A DNA stretch of 31,762 nucleotides from an uncultured Eubacteriales bacterium (GTDB lineage: Bacteria > Bacillota > Clostridia > Lachnospirales > Lachnospiraceae). Positions 24,561 through 31,762 of the stretch are shown here, piece by piece. The stretch covers positions 1 to 31,762 of the forward strand of contig URND01000022.1 in NCBI GenBank assembly GCA_900549105.1, read 5' to 3'. The position numbers were made by a program, and so were the translations under genes. Each line of letters begins with the position of its first letter. Position 1 is the first letter of the stretch. Under the pieces are notes generated by a model. It was not told where the DNA came from. It worked only from the letters and a program-made list of their open reading frames with translations, and searched no databases.

Positions 24561-26083
24561 CACATTCCCTGCCTTTCAAATCGTATATTCGTCAAATAAC
24601 CTTTTTCGCCGATGGCAATCCTTTCCTCCGGCAAAAATTTTAAAGTAAATTTCAAATCCTCATATTCCCTGTTCCTGTCCCGGATAACCATATCCGCCAT
24701 GACCTGCTCCAAAAATGTATCCGGATTCTCGCGGATAAGGGCCATGTCATACCTCTCCTTCTGGCTTAAATGCACGAGAAAGGCATAGTAATCCCCGTTC
24801 CGCAGAATAGTGTCCGTAAACTTCATCACATAAAAATAATGGAGGTCGGACAGGGTGAACCTTTTCCGCTGAAGAAGCATGGCAAATAAAATCTTCAAAA
24901 ACATCCGATGATTATGACGGATGCGCTCTTCTTCCAGGTCATCCTCAAAAACATAGTTTTCTTCTTCCCCTGCCGGAAGCTCTTCTCCCCTTTCTTCATC
25001 CTCCGGCCGGCAGGCCAGCAAATCCTCCAGCCGCCCAAGCTGGAATGTTTTCCGGATTTTCAGGCCAAACAGGGGCGACACCGCCGTCTCCAGCAGACGC
25101 ATATCATCCCGCTCCATAACCCTTCGGAGAAAATCCGAAAAATCCATGGTCCGGCGGAACCGGCTCCGCTTAGCCTTTATCAGCATCTCGTCCGCCTGAA
25201 TCTGAAGACTGGTGCAGGCCGAAAGCAGGGCTTCATGACGGTCCATGGCTTTTTTAAGCTCCTGATTCAAATAATAGATTTCTTCCATCGCCTGGGGCTC
25301 GTAATGCTCTTCCCGGGCTTTTAAGAGGGCCGTTTCCACCAATTCCAGATTGGCGACGAAAAGTTTCTGCTCTTCTTCAAACCATCGAAGCCCCTTCTTT
25401 GAAAAGTTCTCCAGCGCTTCCATTCCCTCAAAAATATTGTGGCTCAACAGGTTTACAATCTCCCCCTGCTGCAGCATCAGCCGGGTCACTTCACTGTTGA
25501 TGCGGCGGATGACATCCACGCCGCCCCGGAAATTCCTGGAGCGAATCATTTTCTCCAGAAGAAGCTGCTGAATACTGATTTTGCTCTCTTCCTTCACTTC
25601 CTTTGTTTCCAGATAAAATTCAATGCCATCCGGGGAAATGCTGTAACGGATTTCCCCTTCCCGGTAGCTGCTCTCAATGAGCCGTGTCCTTCCCTGTTTC
25701 ATGCACTTCTCCTTCGGCGCATAATAGGAAAAATAAAAAGGACGCCCGTCATTGGTCAGCTTATCAAATATGTAGGCAATAAATTCCTCCAGGGCATCAT
25801 CTGTTTCCGGGCAGTCAAAGTCCCGGATAAGAAGGGCTTTGAGGAAGGCTTCATAGTCTCCATAGGAAACTGTTTTATCATTGAAACTGTTTTCCTCAAT
25901 AAAAAAACGGAGGACTGCCATGACAACATAGCCCATATCAATCCGTTCATAACGACCTTCTCTGAAAGAACTCAGCGAATAATCGCAGAGTTTAAAGAAC
26001 GGATAAAACTTTTTCAGATTCACCATCCGTTCTTCATGTTCATCAATGATATCGTGGATTAAAATATGAGATTCTGTCCCCAT
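24560..26083 (-). CDS. jetA: JetA-like kleisin (MukF-like) subunit
   Basis: A 507-aa protein at the front of the jet set. The N terminus (about 1-120) looks like a winged-helix dimerisation domain, the middle (about 190-330) is long helical, an acidic stretch (EEERGEELPAGEEENYVFED) follows near 370-395, and the C terminus forms another helical/winged-helix unit. This layout matches kleisins such as MukF and JetA, which bridge the two JetC heads and carry JetB. AAGGAGG lies 5 nt before the ATG. The upstream membrane protein gene ends 15 nt before it, which may add that gene to the operon. Identification rests on family recall and gene order. Confidence 0.82.
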   Translation of the reverse strand: MGTESHILIHDIIDEHEERMVNLKKFYPFFKLCDYSLSSFREGRYERIDMGYVVMAVLRFFIEENSFNDKTVSYGDYEAFLKALLIRDFDCPETDDALEEFIAYIFDKLTNDGRPFYFSYYAPKEKCMKQGRTRLIESSYREGEIRYSISPDGIEFYLETKEVKEESKISIQQLLLEKMIRSRNFRGGVDVIRRINSEVTRLMLQQGEIVNLLSHNIFEGMEALENFSKKGLRWFEEEQKLFVANLELVETALLKAREEHYEPQAMEEIYYLNQELKKAMDRHEALLSACTSLQIQADEMLIKAKRSRFRRTMDFSDFLRRVMERDDMRLLETAVSPLFGLKIRKTFQLGRLEDLLACRPEDEERGEELPAGEEENYVFEDDLEEERIRHNHRMFLKILFAMLLQRKRFTLSDLHYFYVMKFTDTILRNGDYYAFLVHLSQKERYDMALIRENPDTFLEQVMADMVIRDRNREYEDLKFTLKFLPEERIAIGEKGYLTNIRFERQGM

Positions 26084-26098
26084 GGGAGCCTCCTTATA

Positions 26099-26635
26099 CT
26101 AACATATATATTTTTGAATAATACCAATCAACTCTTCTTCCTGGGAAGCATCATAGCGGATTAAAAAGTTATTGCCTCTGAACTGGCGCGACTTAAAGAG
26201 ATAAGCCTTAAGCCCTCCCTTCGGCAGCCTGTCAACAGATTTAATCTCCGTCCACGACACATAGCCGAAATCGTGCACCAGAATTCCATTGGTAAAAAGC
26301 TTTGTCGGACTGATTGTCCGTATGGACAGAAAAACAAGCAGTCCGGCAATGAGAATCATTGCCCCCGTCAGCACCGAATAATAACTTTCCGGCATATTTG
26401 TACTCGGCGTATTTCTCTCAATAAAAAGCCGGATGATCACGACAATGCCGACAGCCACAATAAATACCAATGTCAGCCATTCATTTCTGGGCTGTTTCAC
26501 CGTCATCAGCTTTTCCCCGTAGGATTCCTCCACATGGATTGCTTTCCATATTTGAGTCAGGAAGAAAATGAGAAAACCAACGGCCGCCAGAATAAACGCC
26601 CCTCCGTGGGCCAGTTGATTAATGATTTCATTCAT
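26099..26635 (-). CDS. Membrane protein with C-terminal DUF5673/PH-like domain
   Basis: A 178-aa protein. Three hydrophobic helices (about 13-30, 54-71 and 86-105) are followed by a soluble region of about 70 residues (FTNGILVHDFGYVSWTEIKS ... FLIRYDASQEEELIGIIQKY). The SWTEIKS and YD...EE pattern recalls bacterial PH-like/DUF5673 domains at the membrane. It lies 15 nt before jetA and 36 nt after the EIIC-like gene, all on the same strand. Whether it is part of the jet system or the end of the niaR group cannot be decided from spacing. A GGGG-containing ribosome site precedes the ATG. No enzymatic motif is visible. Confidence 0.68.
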   Translation of the reverse strand: MNEIINQLAHGGAFILAAVGFLIFFLTQIWKAIHVEESYGEKLMTVKQPRNEWLTLVFIVAVGIVVIIRLFIERNTPSTNMPESYYSVLTGAMILIAGLLVFLSIRTISPTKLFTNGILVHDFGYVSWTEIKSVDRLPKGGLKAYLFKSRQFRGNNFLIRYDASQEEELIGIIQKYIC

Positions 26636-26671
26636 TGCATATTTCCCCTTTCGCTTCGATATGTTTCGCTT

Positions 26672-27742
26672 TTATACATTTAATTTCATATCTCCATTCC
26701 GAATATAGCCCATCCTGCGCAGCCCCTGGGCAACGCCCATGGTTACAACCGCCGGAAGAAGGAAATGGAAAACCATAATCTTTATAAGAACAAGAATCGG
26801 CGATTCTGTGGCCGCCATTGTCTGATAAGTCATAATCGGCCCAACCAGCCCGGAAGTTCCCATCCCGGACCCCGTCGCATTATTCACCATATGAAACAGC
26901 GGTGAAATGGCAATCGGCCCGAGAATGGCCGAGGATATGATCGGCGGAATCCAGATCAGGGGCCTTCGGACAATATTCGGCACCTGAAGCATACTTGTCC
27001 CAAGCCCCTGGGACAGAAGGCCGCCGAGCCCGTTATCCCGATAGCTGGTCACCGCAAAGCCAATCATCTGACAACAGCAGCCGATGGTGGCCGCGCCGGC
27101 CGCCACACCATTTAAACCGAGAATAATTCCCAGCGCCGCCGAACTGATCGGCAGTGTCAGCACCATTCCCATAACCACAGAAACAACAATTCCCATCACG
27201 ATGGGCTGCTGCTCTGTTCCCCAGTTAATAATTCCGCCAAGCCATGTCATAAATCTGGAAATCGGCGGGCCTACAATAATTCCCACAATTCCGCCGGTCA
27301 AAATCGTCACCGCCGGAGTGACCAGCAAATCTATCTTTGTCCGCCCGGCGACTAAATGTCCCAGTTCAATTCCCACATAAGCCGCAATAAAAGCGCCGAG
27401 AGGTTCTCCCGGCCCGGACAGCACCAGGGCTCCATTTTCCGCAAACAGAGTGCCCGCAGATATGGCGCTGGCATAAGCGCCGATCATCCCCGCCGTCGCC
27501 GCCGACAGGGTAACATACACCGATTCTTTAAACTTATAGGCCACACCCACGCCAATTCCGGCCCCGGTCAGCCTCTGGGCCATCAGGGCAAAGGCCGATA
27601 TGTACATTCCGATATCGCCGCCGATTAAATCTCCGACCTGCTTCATAATTGTTCCAATGATCAGCGTCGAAAAAAGTCCCAGTCCCATACCGCTCAGCCC
27701 GTCAATAAAAATATGGGACAAAAATTTCTGAATCATTTTCAT
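26672..27742 (-). CDS. PfoR/PTS-EIIC-like polytopic membrane protein
   Basis: A 356-aa membrane protein with about nine or ten hydrophobic helices, rich in Gly. Segments such as GLGLFSTLIIGTIMKQ and GPGEPLGAFIAAYVGIELGH match the PTS_EIIC_2 family that includes C. perfringens PfoR. No EIIA or EIIB domain or gene is present, so it may not be a phosphorylating sugar permease. It begins 15 nt after niaR in the same direction with GAGGAG upstream, so it is co-transcribed with the niacin repressor. NiaR-linked membrane genes are often vitamin transporters, so a niacin or NAD-precursor transport role is a fair guess, not shown by the sequence. Confidence 0.78.
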   Translation of the reverse strand: MKMIQKFLSHIFIDGLSGMGLGLFSTLIIGTIMKQVGDLIGGDIGMYISAFALMAQRLTGAGIGVGVAYKFKESVYVTLSAATAGMIGAYASAISAGTLFAENGALVLSGPGEPLGAFIAAYVGIELGHLVAGRTKIDLLVTPAVTILTGGIVGIIVGPPISRFMTWLGGIINWGTEQQPIVMGIVVSVVMGMVLTLPISSAALGIILGLNGVAAGAATIGCCCQMIGFAVTSYRDNGLGGLLSQGLGTSMLQVPNIVRRPLIWIPPIISSAILGPIAISPLFHMVNNATGSGMGTSGLVGPIMTYQTMAATESPILVLIKIMVFHFLLPAVVTMGVAQGLRRMGYIRNGDMKLNV

Positions 27743-27757
27743 ATAAATGTCTCTCCT

Positions 27758-28279
27758 CTACTGCATTATCAAATAGCCCCGGTCCTTCAAGTCTCTTTCA
27801 ATATTATCCAGAATCCGTTCCGACGCCGCCTCAACCGTATGAATATGGATACCGTTGGAAATCTGCAGCAGCGGCCCGGCCTTGCTGGAACCCATACGCT
27901 CATAAAATTCCATCACGTCCGACTTATTTTCCAAAATCAAATCCGCCTGTATCTGTCCGTAAACATCATGGGCCACAATAACATTCAATACCTTTCCCCC
28001 GTTTTCCACAATCAAAGAAAGCTCGTCCACAATCTGCTCCTTTGTATGATTTACCATAAAGGAACGGCGGTATTTTTTCCTAATGCCCTGCGTATATAAA
28101 ATATATCCCTTCGGCGTGGCAAAGATTTCCACATTGCCTGCCCGCAAAAGGGCGATATCCTGAACAATAACCTGCCGGCTGACACCTAACCGCCTGGAAA
28201 GAGCGCTGCCGGAAACAGGCGCTGAACTGTTTTTTAAAATATCCAGCAGCTTTTCTCTGCGGATATCACTTTCACCCAT
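27758..28279 (-). CDS. niaR: NiaR, niacin-responsive transcriptional repressor
   Basis: A 173-aa regulator. An N-terminal winged helix-turn-helix (REKLLDILKNSSAPVSGSAL then SRRLGVSRQVIVQDIALLRA) is followed by a 3H domain with its three conserved histidine segments: MVNHTKEQI, VIVAHDVYG and GIHIHTVEA. In Firmicutes, NiaR with nicotinic acid represses NAD synthesis and niacin uptake genes. The start at 28279 has AGGAGGGTGA upstream at good spacing; the frame extends to 28309, but those ten codons precede the ribosome site. Its promoter region contains candidate palindromes, so autoregulation is possible. The next gene encodes an EIIC-like membrane protein. Confidence 0.9.
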   Translation of the reverse strand: MGESDIRREKLLDILKNSSAPVSGSALSRRLGVSRQVIVQDIALLRAGNVEIFATPKGYILYTQGIRKKYRRSFMVNHTKEQIVDELSLIVENGGKVLNVIVAHDVYGQIQADLILENKSDVMEFYERMGSSKAGPLLQISNGIHIHTVEAASERILDNIERDLKDRGYLIMQ

Positions 28280-28323
28280 AGATTTCACCCTCCTGTACTG
28301 TCTTGTCACATAGTTTCTTAATG

Positions 28324-28352
28324 ATTATAGCACAGGAACCGCCATATGTAAC
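28324..28352 (-). promoter_or_regulatory. Extended -10 promoter of niaR
   Basis: On the minus strand, GTTACA (28347-28352) and TATAAT (28324-28329) are 17 bp apart, and TGC directly before TATAAT gives an extended -10. The palindrome TATGTAACATA (28345-28355) overlaps the -35, and TGTCTTGTCACA (28299-28310) lies in the leader; either could be a NiaR operator. Confidence 0.65.
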
Positions 28353-28374
28353 ATACTTTTTCACGAAATAATCC

Positions 28375-28403
28375 TTGCTTCTCCGCCCGTTCTCCGCTAT
28401 AAT
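28375..28403 (+). promoter_or_regulatory. Promoter of the small ORF and exchanger operon
   Basis: TTGCTT (28375-28380) and a perfect TATAAT (28398-28403) are 17 bp apart on the plus strand, divergent from the niaR promoter. Transcription would start near 28410, before the AAGGAG ribosome site at 28416-28421. Confidence 0.65.
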
Positions 28404-28430
28404 TCAGTAATGTGGAAGGAGCTGTCGCCG

Positions 28431-28700
28431 ATGTTTCGCATGTGGATGAAAATATTTAAAGAAAACCGGCTGCTCCAGGATACGGTCATCGCCCTGGCGG
28501 ACCCGAAAATGAGCCGGACCGCCAAAGTCTTTCAGGCCGTAGCGGATGCCAGTCTGATTTTTGATCTATCCCAGCCAATCTGGCTGGATTCCAATATTCG
28601 TGAATTTAAAAGACATAATAAGACCCGGTTTACCCAGGATAACTTTGTCGAAGAAATTCCTTTTGATTTTTTAGAAATTCATATCATTGAAGAGGATTGA
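28431..28700 (+). CDS. Small uncharacterised protein
   Basis: An 89-aa soluble protein beginning MFRMWMKIF and ending in an acidic tail. It has no recognisable domain or motif. The first half is basic and helical (FKENRLLQDTVIALADPKMS); the second half is mixed with several aromatic residues. I chose the ATG at 28431, which has AAGGAG 9 nt upstream; the ATG at 28410 would coincide with the predicted transcription start. It is followed after 6 nt by the exchanger gene, so the two are co-transcribed and may be functionally linked. Coding is supported by promoter, ribosome site and tight spacing. Confidence 0.7.
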   Translation: MFRMWMKIFKENRLLQDTVIALADPKMSRTAKVFQAVADASLIFDLSQPIWLDSNIREFKRHNKTRFTQDNFVEEIPFDFLEIHIIEED

Positions 28701-28706
28701 TAGCCT

Positions 28707-29627
28707 ATGATGTATCTGTTATTAATTATTGGTTTTTTTCTGTTAGTTAAAGGCGCTGACTATTTTGTTGAGGGGAGTTCCGCCGTCGCCAGACTGCTGA
28801 AAGTGCCCTCCGTTGTTATCGGGCTGACGATTGTCGCCATGGGGACCAGCGCTCCCGAAGCCGCTGTCAGCATTACCGCCGGTCTGGCCGGAAGCAATGA
28901 ACTGGCCTTAAGCAACGTCATTGGCTCTAATCTTTTCAACCTGGTACTCATTGTCGGCGTATGCGCTCTCATCCGGCCCTTTATTGTCGACCAGAGTATT
29001 ATGAAACGGGATTTTCCGATTGCGATTCTCAGTTCGATTTTATTATTGTTTTTCATACGGGATGATTTTCTGTCCCGAATCGAGGGGCTGATACTTCTCA
29101 TTCTTATGGCGGCCTACCTTGTCATGACTGTCATTTCCGCCATCCGCAATCCAATTGAAATAGAGGAAAGGGATAAATTTCTTCCGATGCACACCAGTCT
29201 GCTCTACATTCTTCTCGGCCTGGCCGGTATTATTGCCGGAGGAAATCTGGTTGTGGATAACGCCTGCCGGGTTGCCGCCGCCTTCGGGCTCAGCGAGACC
29301 CTCATCGGCCTGACAATTGTTGCCATCGGTACTTCCCTGCCGGAGCTGGTAACTTCCGTCACCGCCTCCCGAAAGGGTGAAAGCGGCCTGGCCCTCGGAA
29401 ATGTGGTCGGCTCCAACATATTCAATATTATGTTTATCCTCGGCATGTCCTCCGCCATCCATCCGATTACCTCCGATGGGGTCGCATTTACGGATATTCT
29501 GATCTTAATCGTTTTAACGCTGATCATCTATATTTTCTGCAAACTTCGCGGCCAAATGGGACGGCTGATGGGCGCAGCCTGTACGGCCGCCTACCTGGTT
29601 TACTTTGTCTACATTACATTGCGCTAG
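28707..29627 (+). CDS. Na+/Ca2+ exchanger (CaCA family, YrbG-like)
   Basis: A 306-aa inner membrane antiporter with about ten helices and the two inverted alpha-repeats of the CaCA superfamily. Repeat 1 contains GLTIVAMGTSAPE and SNVIGSNLFN; repeat 2 contains GLTIVAIGTSLPE and GNVVGSNIFN, with the conserved acidic residue in each GTS-x-PE. Such proteins exchange Na+ (or K+/H+) for Ca2+ across the membrane. An acidic cytoplasmic loop (IEIEERDK) separates the halves. It begins 6 nt after the small ORF. Ion preference cannot be fixed from sequence. Confidence 0.93.
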   Translation: MMYLLLIIGFFLLVKGADYFVEGSSAVARLLKVPSVVIGLTIVAMGTSAPEAAVSITAGLAGSNELALSNVIGSNLFNLVLIVGVCALIRPFIVDQSIMKRDFPIAILSSILLLFFIRDDFLSRIEGLILLILMAAYLVMTVISAIRNPIEIEERDKFLPMHTSLLYILLGLAGIIAGGNLVVDNACRVAAAFGLSETLIGLTIVAIGTSLPELVTSVTASRKGESGLALGNVVGSNIFNIMFILGMSSAIHPITSDGVAFTDILILIVLTLIIYIFCKLRGQMGRLMGAACTAAYLVYFVYITLR

Positions 29628-29682
29628 TCCGTATACTTTTCAAACAAGTTTCATAAGCTGTTAAAAAAAGAAGGTTCCAACT

Positions 29683-30387
29683 ATGAAAATATTTCTCAAA
29701 ACCGGCTGTGTCGTCTGCACAGCCTTCCTTCTGACAGCGCTTTTCTATGAATGGATTTTCCCCGAAATCTTCATCACCTCCTCCGCCAGGGCCGATGAAC
29801 AGCCCCTTCGGCGGCTGGACAGCGACGCCCCCGTTCTCGCCCTGACCTTTGACACCCTCGCCGACGGCAATACCACGGATTTAATTCTGGATATTCTTGA
29901 AAAAAACCGGATTCAGGCCGCCTTTTTTGTCACCGGGGCCTGGGCCGACGCCCATCCCGATGATATCAAAAAAATTGCCGCTGCCGGCCATACCCTCGGC
30001 AGCAGCGGAGAAAATCACAAAAATATGCTCCAATTGACAGAGGAAGAATGTCGAAGCGAGCTTCTGACTCTCCATCAGAAAATCAAAGATTTGACCGGCA
30101 TTGACATGGCCCTTTTCCGGCCGCCCTATGACGCCTGCTCGCCGGAGCTCATTCGCACCGCCAAAAAATACGGCTATACCACCCTCTCCTGGGACTGCGA
30201 TTCCATGGATTGGAAAGGCTACTCCGCCGAGGCTGTCGTCAATGCTGTCTGCCGGAACTCCCGGTTAACAAAGGGTTCCATCATCCGGATGCATCTTGGG
30301 CCGGAAAACACAGTGGAAGCATTGGAAACAATTATCCGAAATTTAAAAGAAAGAGGCTACGACTTCGTGCCTCTTTCTGAGTTTTAA
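29683..30387 (+). CDS. NodB-like polysaccharide deacetylase with degenerate metal site
   Basis: A 234-aa exported or membrane-anchored protein: a hydrophobic N-terminal helix (about 8-24), then a NodB domain from about residue 50. Canonical motif 1 TFDD reads TFDT (D57 kept, metal Asp changed to Thr58). Motif 2, normally H-x3-H, reads GSSGENH, so the first metal His is Ser108 and only H112 remains. Motif 3 RPPY (R146-Y149), the WDCDSMDW segment and the MH of motif 5 (H204) are kept. Loss of two of three metal ligands suggests altered chemistry or a non-catalytic glycan-binding role; sporulation-type PdaB proteins also vary at motif 1. An AGAAGG ribosome site precedes the ATG. It is convergent with the TrkH gene, 2 nt apart. 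Confidence 0.85.
   Translation: MKIFLKTGCVVCTAFLLTALFYEWIFPEIFITSSARADEQPLRRLDSDAPVLALTFDTLADGNTTDLILDILEKNRIQAAFFVTGAWADAHPDDIKKIAAAGHTLGSSGENHKNMLQLTEEECRSELLTLHQKIKDLTGIDMALFRPPYDACSPELIRTAKKYGYTTLSWDCDSMDWKGYSAEAVVNAVCRNSRLTKGSIIRMHLGPENTVEALETIIRNLKERGYDFVPLSEF
30350..30376 (+). terminator. Hairpin overlapping the 3' end of the deacetylase gene
   Basis: AAAGAGGC (30350-30357) and GCCTCTTT (30369-30376) form a perfect 8-bp stem with an 11-nt loop, followed by CTGAGTTTT. It is inside the coding end, because the convergent gene leaves no spacer. The T-tract is imperfect. Confidence 0.5.
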
Positions 30388-30389
30388 AA

Positions 30390-31762
30390 TTATTTTTTCC
30401 ATGTTGACGGTGCAAACAAAAGTAAAATCGGGAAAATCTCAAGGCGGCCAATCAGCATATCCAAAGATAAAACGATTTTGGACAGCACCGAATAATCGCT
30501 GAAATTGGATACCGGCCCGACAGCGCCGAGTCCCGGCCCGATATTATTAAAGGTCGCCGCCACCGCTGAAAAATTCGTCTCCAAATCAAAGCCGTCCAAA
30601 CTTATCACAAGCAGAGAAACGACAAAAATCGTCAGATATGCGGACAAAAATGCGAAAACCGAGCGCATCATAGCATCGTCCACAACTTTCCCTTCCAGCT
30701 TTGTCACCTTCACACTCCGCGGATGTATAAGCGCCGCCATTTCTCTTTTCACTGATTTCAGATAAATGATCACCCTGGAGACCTTCATACCGCCGCCGGT
30801 ACTTCCGGCACAGGCCCCGATAAACATAAGCATGAGCAAAATCGCTTTTGCGAAGGACGGCCACAAATTAAAATCCGTGGTAGAAAAGCCTGTTGTCGTC
30901 ATTATCGAGGCCGCCTGGAAAGCCGCATGATGAAAATTGTGCAGAATTCCTCCGCCCTGAACACTCAGACAGGCTGTTATCAAAAATACCGCGCCAAAGT
31001 AAATGCCGAAATACCAGTGAACCTCTTCCATGGAAAAGGCATCCTTCGCTTTACGATATAAAACCAAAAAGTAAAATGAAAAATTCACGCCAAAGAGCAT
31101 CATAAATACGGTTGTCACCGCCTGCAGGAATGGGCTGTAACTGCCCATACTGCTGTTTAACACACCGAAGCCCCCGGTTCCCGCCGTTCCAAAGGCAATA
31201 CATAGCGCCTCAAAAACCGGCATTTTCCCGAGAATCAGCAGAATAAGCATGACGACAGTCATTCCCAGATATATTTTATAAAGCATGATTGCCGTCGCCC
31301 TCAGCTTCGGAACCAGTTTGGAAACTGACGGTCCCGGCGACTCGGCTTTCATCAACTGGAGATTATGCTCGCCTCCGGCCAAAGGCAGGATAGCCAGAAT
31401 AAAGACGAGGACTCCCATGCCGCCGACCCAATGGGAAAAGCTTCGCCAGAGCAGCATACACCTGGACATAGCCTCCACATCCGGCAAAATACTGGCCCCT
31501 GTTGTCGTGAAACCGGAAATAATCTCAAACAGGGCGTCAACAAAGGACGGAATCTCGCCGCAAAGCACAAAAGGAAGGCAGCCCATAATACTCATTACAA
31601 TCCATCCAAGGGCCACGGAAATATAACCTTCCTTGGCATAATAAGTCGTCTTTTTCGGCTTTTTCAGAGAAAGCAATGTTCCAATAACCAGGCAAAGAAC
31701 CGCACAGATCACAAAGGCAAAACCGCTGGTTTCCTGATAAACCACAGCCGCAGCCATCGGCA
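30390..31762 (-). CDS. trkH: TrkH/KtrB-type potassium uptake channel subunit (5' partial)
   Basis: A polytopic membrane protein that forms the K+-translocating pore of Trk/Ktr systems. All four pore-loop filters are visible: GFTTTGAS, GTAGTGGFG, TTTGFSTTDF and NNIGPGLGAVGP. The frame stays open to the right edge; the Met at 31757 lies within what should be the first membrane helix, so the true start and some 20-30 residues are probably outside the window. The stop is 2 nt from the convergent deacetylase stop. A TrkA/KtrA regulatory subunit would be expected nearby, but none is inside the window. Confidence 0.94.
   Translation of the reverse strand, partial: PMAAAVVYQETSGFAFVICAVLCLVIGTLLSLKKPKKTTYYAKEGYISVALGWIVMSIMGCLPFVLCGEIPSFVDALFEIISGFTTTGASILPDVEAMSRCMLLWRSFSHWVGGMGVLVFILAILPLAGGEHNLQLMKAESPGPSVSKLVPKLRATAIMLYKIYLGMTVVMLILLILGKMPVFEALCIAFGTAGTGGFGVLNSSMGSYSPFLQAVTTVFMMLFGVNFSFYFLVLYRKAKDAFSMEEVHWYFGIYFGAVFLITACLSVQGGGILHNFHHAAFQAASIMTTTGFSTTDFNLWPSFAKAILLMLMFIGACAGSTGGGMKVSRVIIYLKSVKREMAALIHPRSVKVTKLEGKVVDDAMMRSVFAFLSAYLTIFVVSLLVISLDGFDLETNFSAVAATFNNIGPGLGAVGPVSNFSDYSVLSKIVLSLDMLIGRLEIFPILLLFAPSTWKK

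Noticed and set aside
1..31762. CRISPR arrays, tRNA or rRNA genes, insertion sequences
   Set aside because: No regularly spaced direct repeats, cloverleaf with CCA-like end, or transposase motif was seen.

Overview
The window looks like a chromosomal segment of a spore-forming, Gram-positive anaerobe of the Clostridia, most likely Lachnospiraceae. The evidence is a secretin-free Tad pilus locus with DUF5702 and DUF6382-FHA proteins, a BofA homologue (sporulation), NiaR, and AGGAGG-type ribosome binding sites throughout. Base composition is moderate, apart from one sharply AT-rich gap near 18.7-19.4 kb. No tRNA, rRNA, IS element or CRISPR array was seen. Both ends cut genes: murG on the left and a TrkH-type K+ transporter on the right.

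Layout. 1-3.6 kb: 3' part of murG, an orphan soluble histidine kinase on the minus strand, then a HIT hydrolase and a glycerol-1-phosphate dehydrogenase-like enzyme. 3.6-12.4 kb: a compact ten-gene minus-strand Tad operon behind one near-consensus promoter: TadZ-like, TadA, TadB, TadC, Flp pilin (a 59-aa gene buried mid-operon), a DUF5702 pseudopilin, a TadE-like protein with two Cys/His repeats, prepilin peptidase, a second TadE-like protein and DUF6382-FHA. Several junctions are 1-11-nt overlaps. 12.6-18.5 kb: a minus-strand alpha-glucan operon in which a TPR/pseudo-AAA protein is stop-start coupled to a GH13 amylase, followed by glgB and bofA. 18.5-19.5 kb: an AT-rich stretch without a normal ORF but holding a perfect sigma-A-type promoter and a strong terminator about 580 bp apart, so a probable unannotated RNA or tiny-peptide transcript. 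19.5-26.1 kb: a Wadjet/MukBEF-like JetA-JetB-JetC operon with no JetD. 26.1-28.3 kb: a small membrane protein, a PfoR/EIIC-like membrane protein and the niacin repressor NiaR, spaced so that NiaR transcription could run toward the jet genes. 28.4-30.4 kb, plus strand: a small unknown protein, a Na+/Ca2+ exchanger and a NodB-like protein with a damaged metal site. 30.4 kb to the end: TrkH on the minus strand.

The points most worth following are the JetABC locus without its nuclease, the AT-rich transcript beside it, the pseudo-AAA/TPR protein locked to glycogen-type enzymes, and the unusual Tad components (Cys-repeat pseudopilin, P-loop-less TadZ, TadC with an extra exported domain).
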